A stretch of 32,690 nt of DNA from Tolypothrix sp. FACHB-123. Lineage in GTDB: Bacteria; Cyanobacteriota; Cyanobacteriia; Cyanobacteriales; Nostocaceae. Shown here piece by piece: positions 32,097-32,690 of this stretch (positions within the stretch are counted from its first letter, which is position 1; every line of letters begins with the position of its first letter). The DNA is taken from the NCBI RefSeq assembly GCF_014697075.1, contig NZ_JACJRE010000073.1, forward strand, positions 1-32,690. Direction: 5' to 3'. The notes beneath the pieces are model-generated. The model made no database searches, was not told the DNA's origin, and saw only the letters and a list, made by a program, of their open reading frames with translations. A program made the translations under genes and the position numbers.

Positions 32097-32107
32097 TGAA
32101 AACAGAT

Positions 32108-32572
32108 ATGCCCAAACCATTAGACCCCAAGTGCCAGTTATGTGCTAAGTTGCCAACATCTCAAGCTAAAGTACTGCATGGAACGGATGGGGATGGATGT
32201 TGGAATCCGCGCATTTGCCATAATCGCCGTTCGTTCTACCGCCGCCGAACGGAAAATAATTCCAAAATTGATTCGATAACAGTCGAACCACCTGCTACGT
32301 ATTTTGCTGTGCTGTATTTATACAAAGAGCCGGGAGATAAACCATTACATGCCTTGGGTGCTGAATTGTGGTTGGGGCAAAAACCGATTTGTCGACTCGA
32401 ACCTATTCACTGTTTTGGGCTGACTGCTGGCAAGATTCGCACCTATACAGATAAGGTATTACAAGCATTCGCCAAAGAATATGGTGTTTCGCTGTATCAA
32501 TATAAGGATATGTTTGAGATTGGCTCTAGCCACTGTCCAGTGCGTCCTTGTCCGTTACATCCAGAATCATAA
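32108..32572 (+). CDS. conserved cyanobacterial protein with cysteine pairs (154 aa)
   Basis: ATG 32108 begins PKPLDPKCQLCAKLPTSQAK. The open frame runs further back to 31943 through repeat DNA, but that part is translated repeat and is discarded. Cysteines C9-x-x-C12 and C31...C37 (GCWNPRICHNRRSFYRRR) could bind zinc; a further CPVRPCPLHP cluster closes the protein. The middle (YFAVLYLYKEPGDKPLHALG, AELWLGQ) looks like an alpha/beta core. I recognise it as recurring in Nostocales but know no function. The next gene starts three bases after its stop, implying a two-gene operon. Confidence 0.6.
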   Translation: MPKPLDPKCQLCAKLPTSQAKVLHGTDGDGCWNPRICHNRRSFYRRRTENNSKIDSITVEPPATYFAVLYLYKEPGDKPLHALGAELWLGQKPICRLEPIHCFGLTAGKIRTYTDKVLQAFAKEYGVSLYQYKDMFEIGSSHCPVRPCPLHPES

Positions 32573-32574
32573 AA

Positions 32575-32690
32575 ATGACTACATACCGTCAATTAACGAT
32601 TTGGGACGTGCTTGATGAGATTTCAGTTGCGCCACCAACTTCTTCACTTGCTCCGGTGTGGGATTGTTTAGATGCAGAACTCCACGATTT
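32575..32690 (+). CDS. 5' end of a small conserved protein (cut by window end)
   Basis: Open from ATG 32575 to the window end: TTYRQLTIWDVLDEISVAPP, then SLAPVWDCLDAELHD. The start lies three bases after the upstream stop, so co-translation with the 154-residue protein is likely. The function is unknown. Confidence 0.65.
   Translation, partial: MTTYRQLTIWDVLDEISVAPPTSSLAPVWDCLDAELHD

Noticed and set aside
31943-32107. N-terminal extension of the 154-aa protein
   Set aside because: The extension is translated TTCCGACTT-type repeat and interspersed-repeat DNA; ATG 32108 begins the conserved part.

Overview
The window comes from a cyanobacterium, most likely a filamentous Nostoc/Anabaena-type (Nostocales) genome. 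The signs are frequent HIP1 octamers (GCGATCGC), a heptanucleotide short tandem repeat (TCAAAAT x5), Nostoc-style interspersed palindromic repeats between genes, and gene families typical of that order. No RNA gene and no CRISPR array was found.

Layout. (1) Bases 1-1827 are a decayed flank: the 3' end of an unidentified gene, a 5' fragment of an IS1634-like (DUF4277) transposase, hairpins, and a relic of a carboxypeptidase-regulatory-like gene. (2) Bases 1828-27333 are one long plus-strand block encoding an extracellular/cyanobacterial contractile injection system (eCIS, related to Afp/PVC and to the thylakoid-anchored CIS known from Anabaena). The order is sheath 1, sheath 2, tube 1, tail-assembly chaperone plus a DUF6760/GpE-like extension in the -1 frame, tube 2, a repeat-rich Afp6-position protein, LysM baseplate protein, gpD-type hub, a very short gpV/gp5-type spike base, gp25 wedge, two baseplate-J-type proteins, a gpI-like tail protein, a fibre/baseplate-associated protein, a tail fibre, a AAA+ ATPase, the DUF4255 cap, a three-repeat CarboxypepD_reg-like protein and a 1955-residue DUF4157 effector with a C-terminal nuclease-like domain. 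(3) Bases 27512-28688 form a small Tn7-like element: TGTGGG-type ends with TnsB-like site arrays at both sides and tnsA as its only gene. (4) Bases 28856-32690 are accessory genes: a lone AbiEii-like nucleotidyltransferase, a tyrosine recombinase, a PD-(D/E)XK-like protein and two small conserved cyanobacterial proteins, the last cut by the window end.

How the parts work together. The sheath and two tube proteins build the contractile cylinder. LysM protein, hub, spike, gp25, J-type and gpI-like proteins build the baseplate. The fibre binds the target or anchoring surface. DUF4255 caps the tube and the AAA+ protein assists assembly. The DUF4157 protein is the probable cargo. No PAAR spike tip, no recognisable tape-measure protein and no immunity gene are visible.

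The observations most worth checking are: a phage P2 E/E'-like programmed -1 frameshift candidate at 5520-5526, which would make DUF6760 a tail-assembly-chaperone extension; the Tn7-like element carrying only tnsA; the compositional break and nuclease-like tip of the effector; and the near-perfect 141-bp repeats in the 499-aa eCIS protein.
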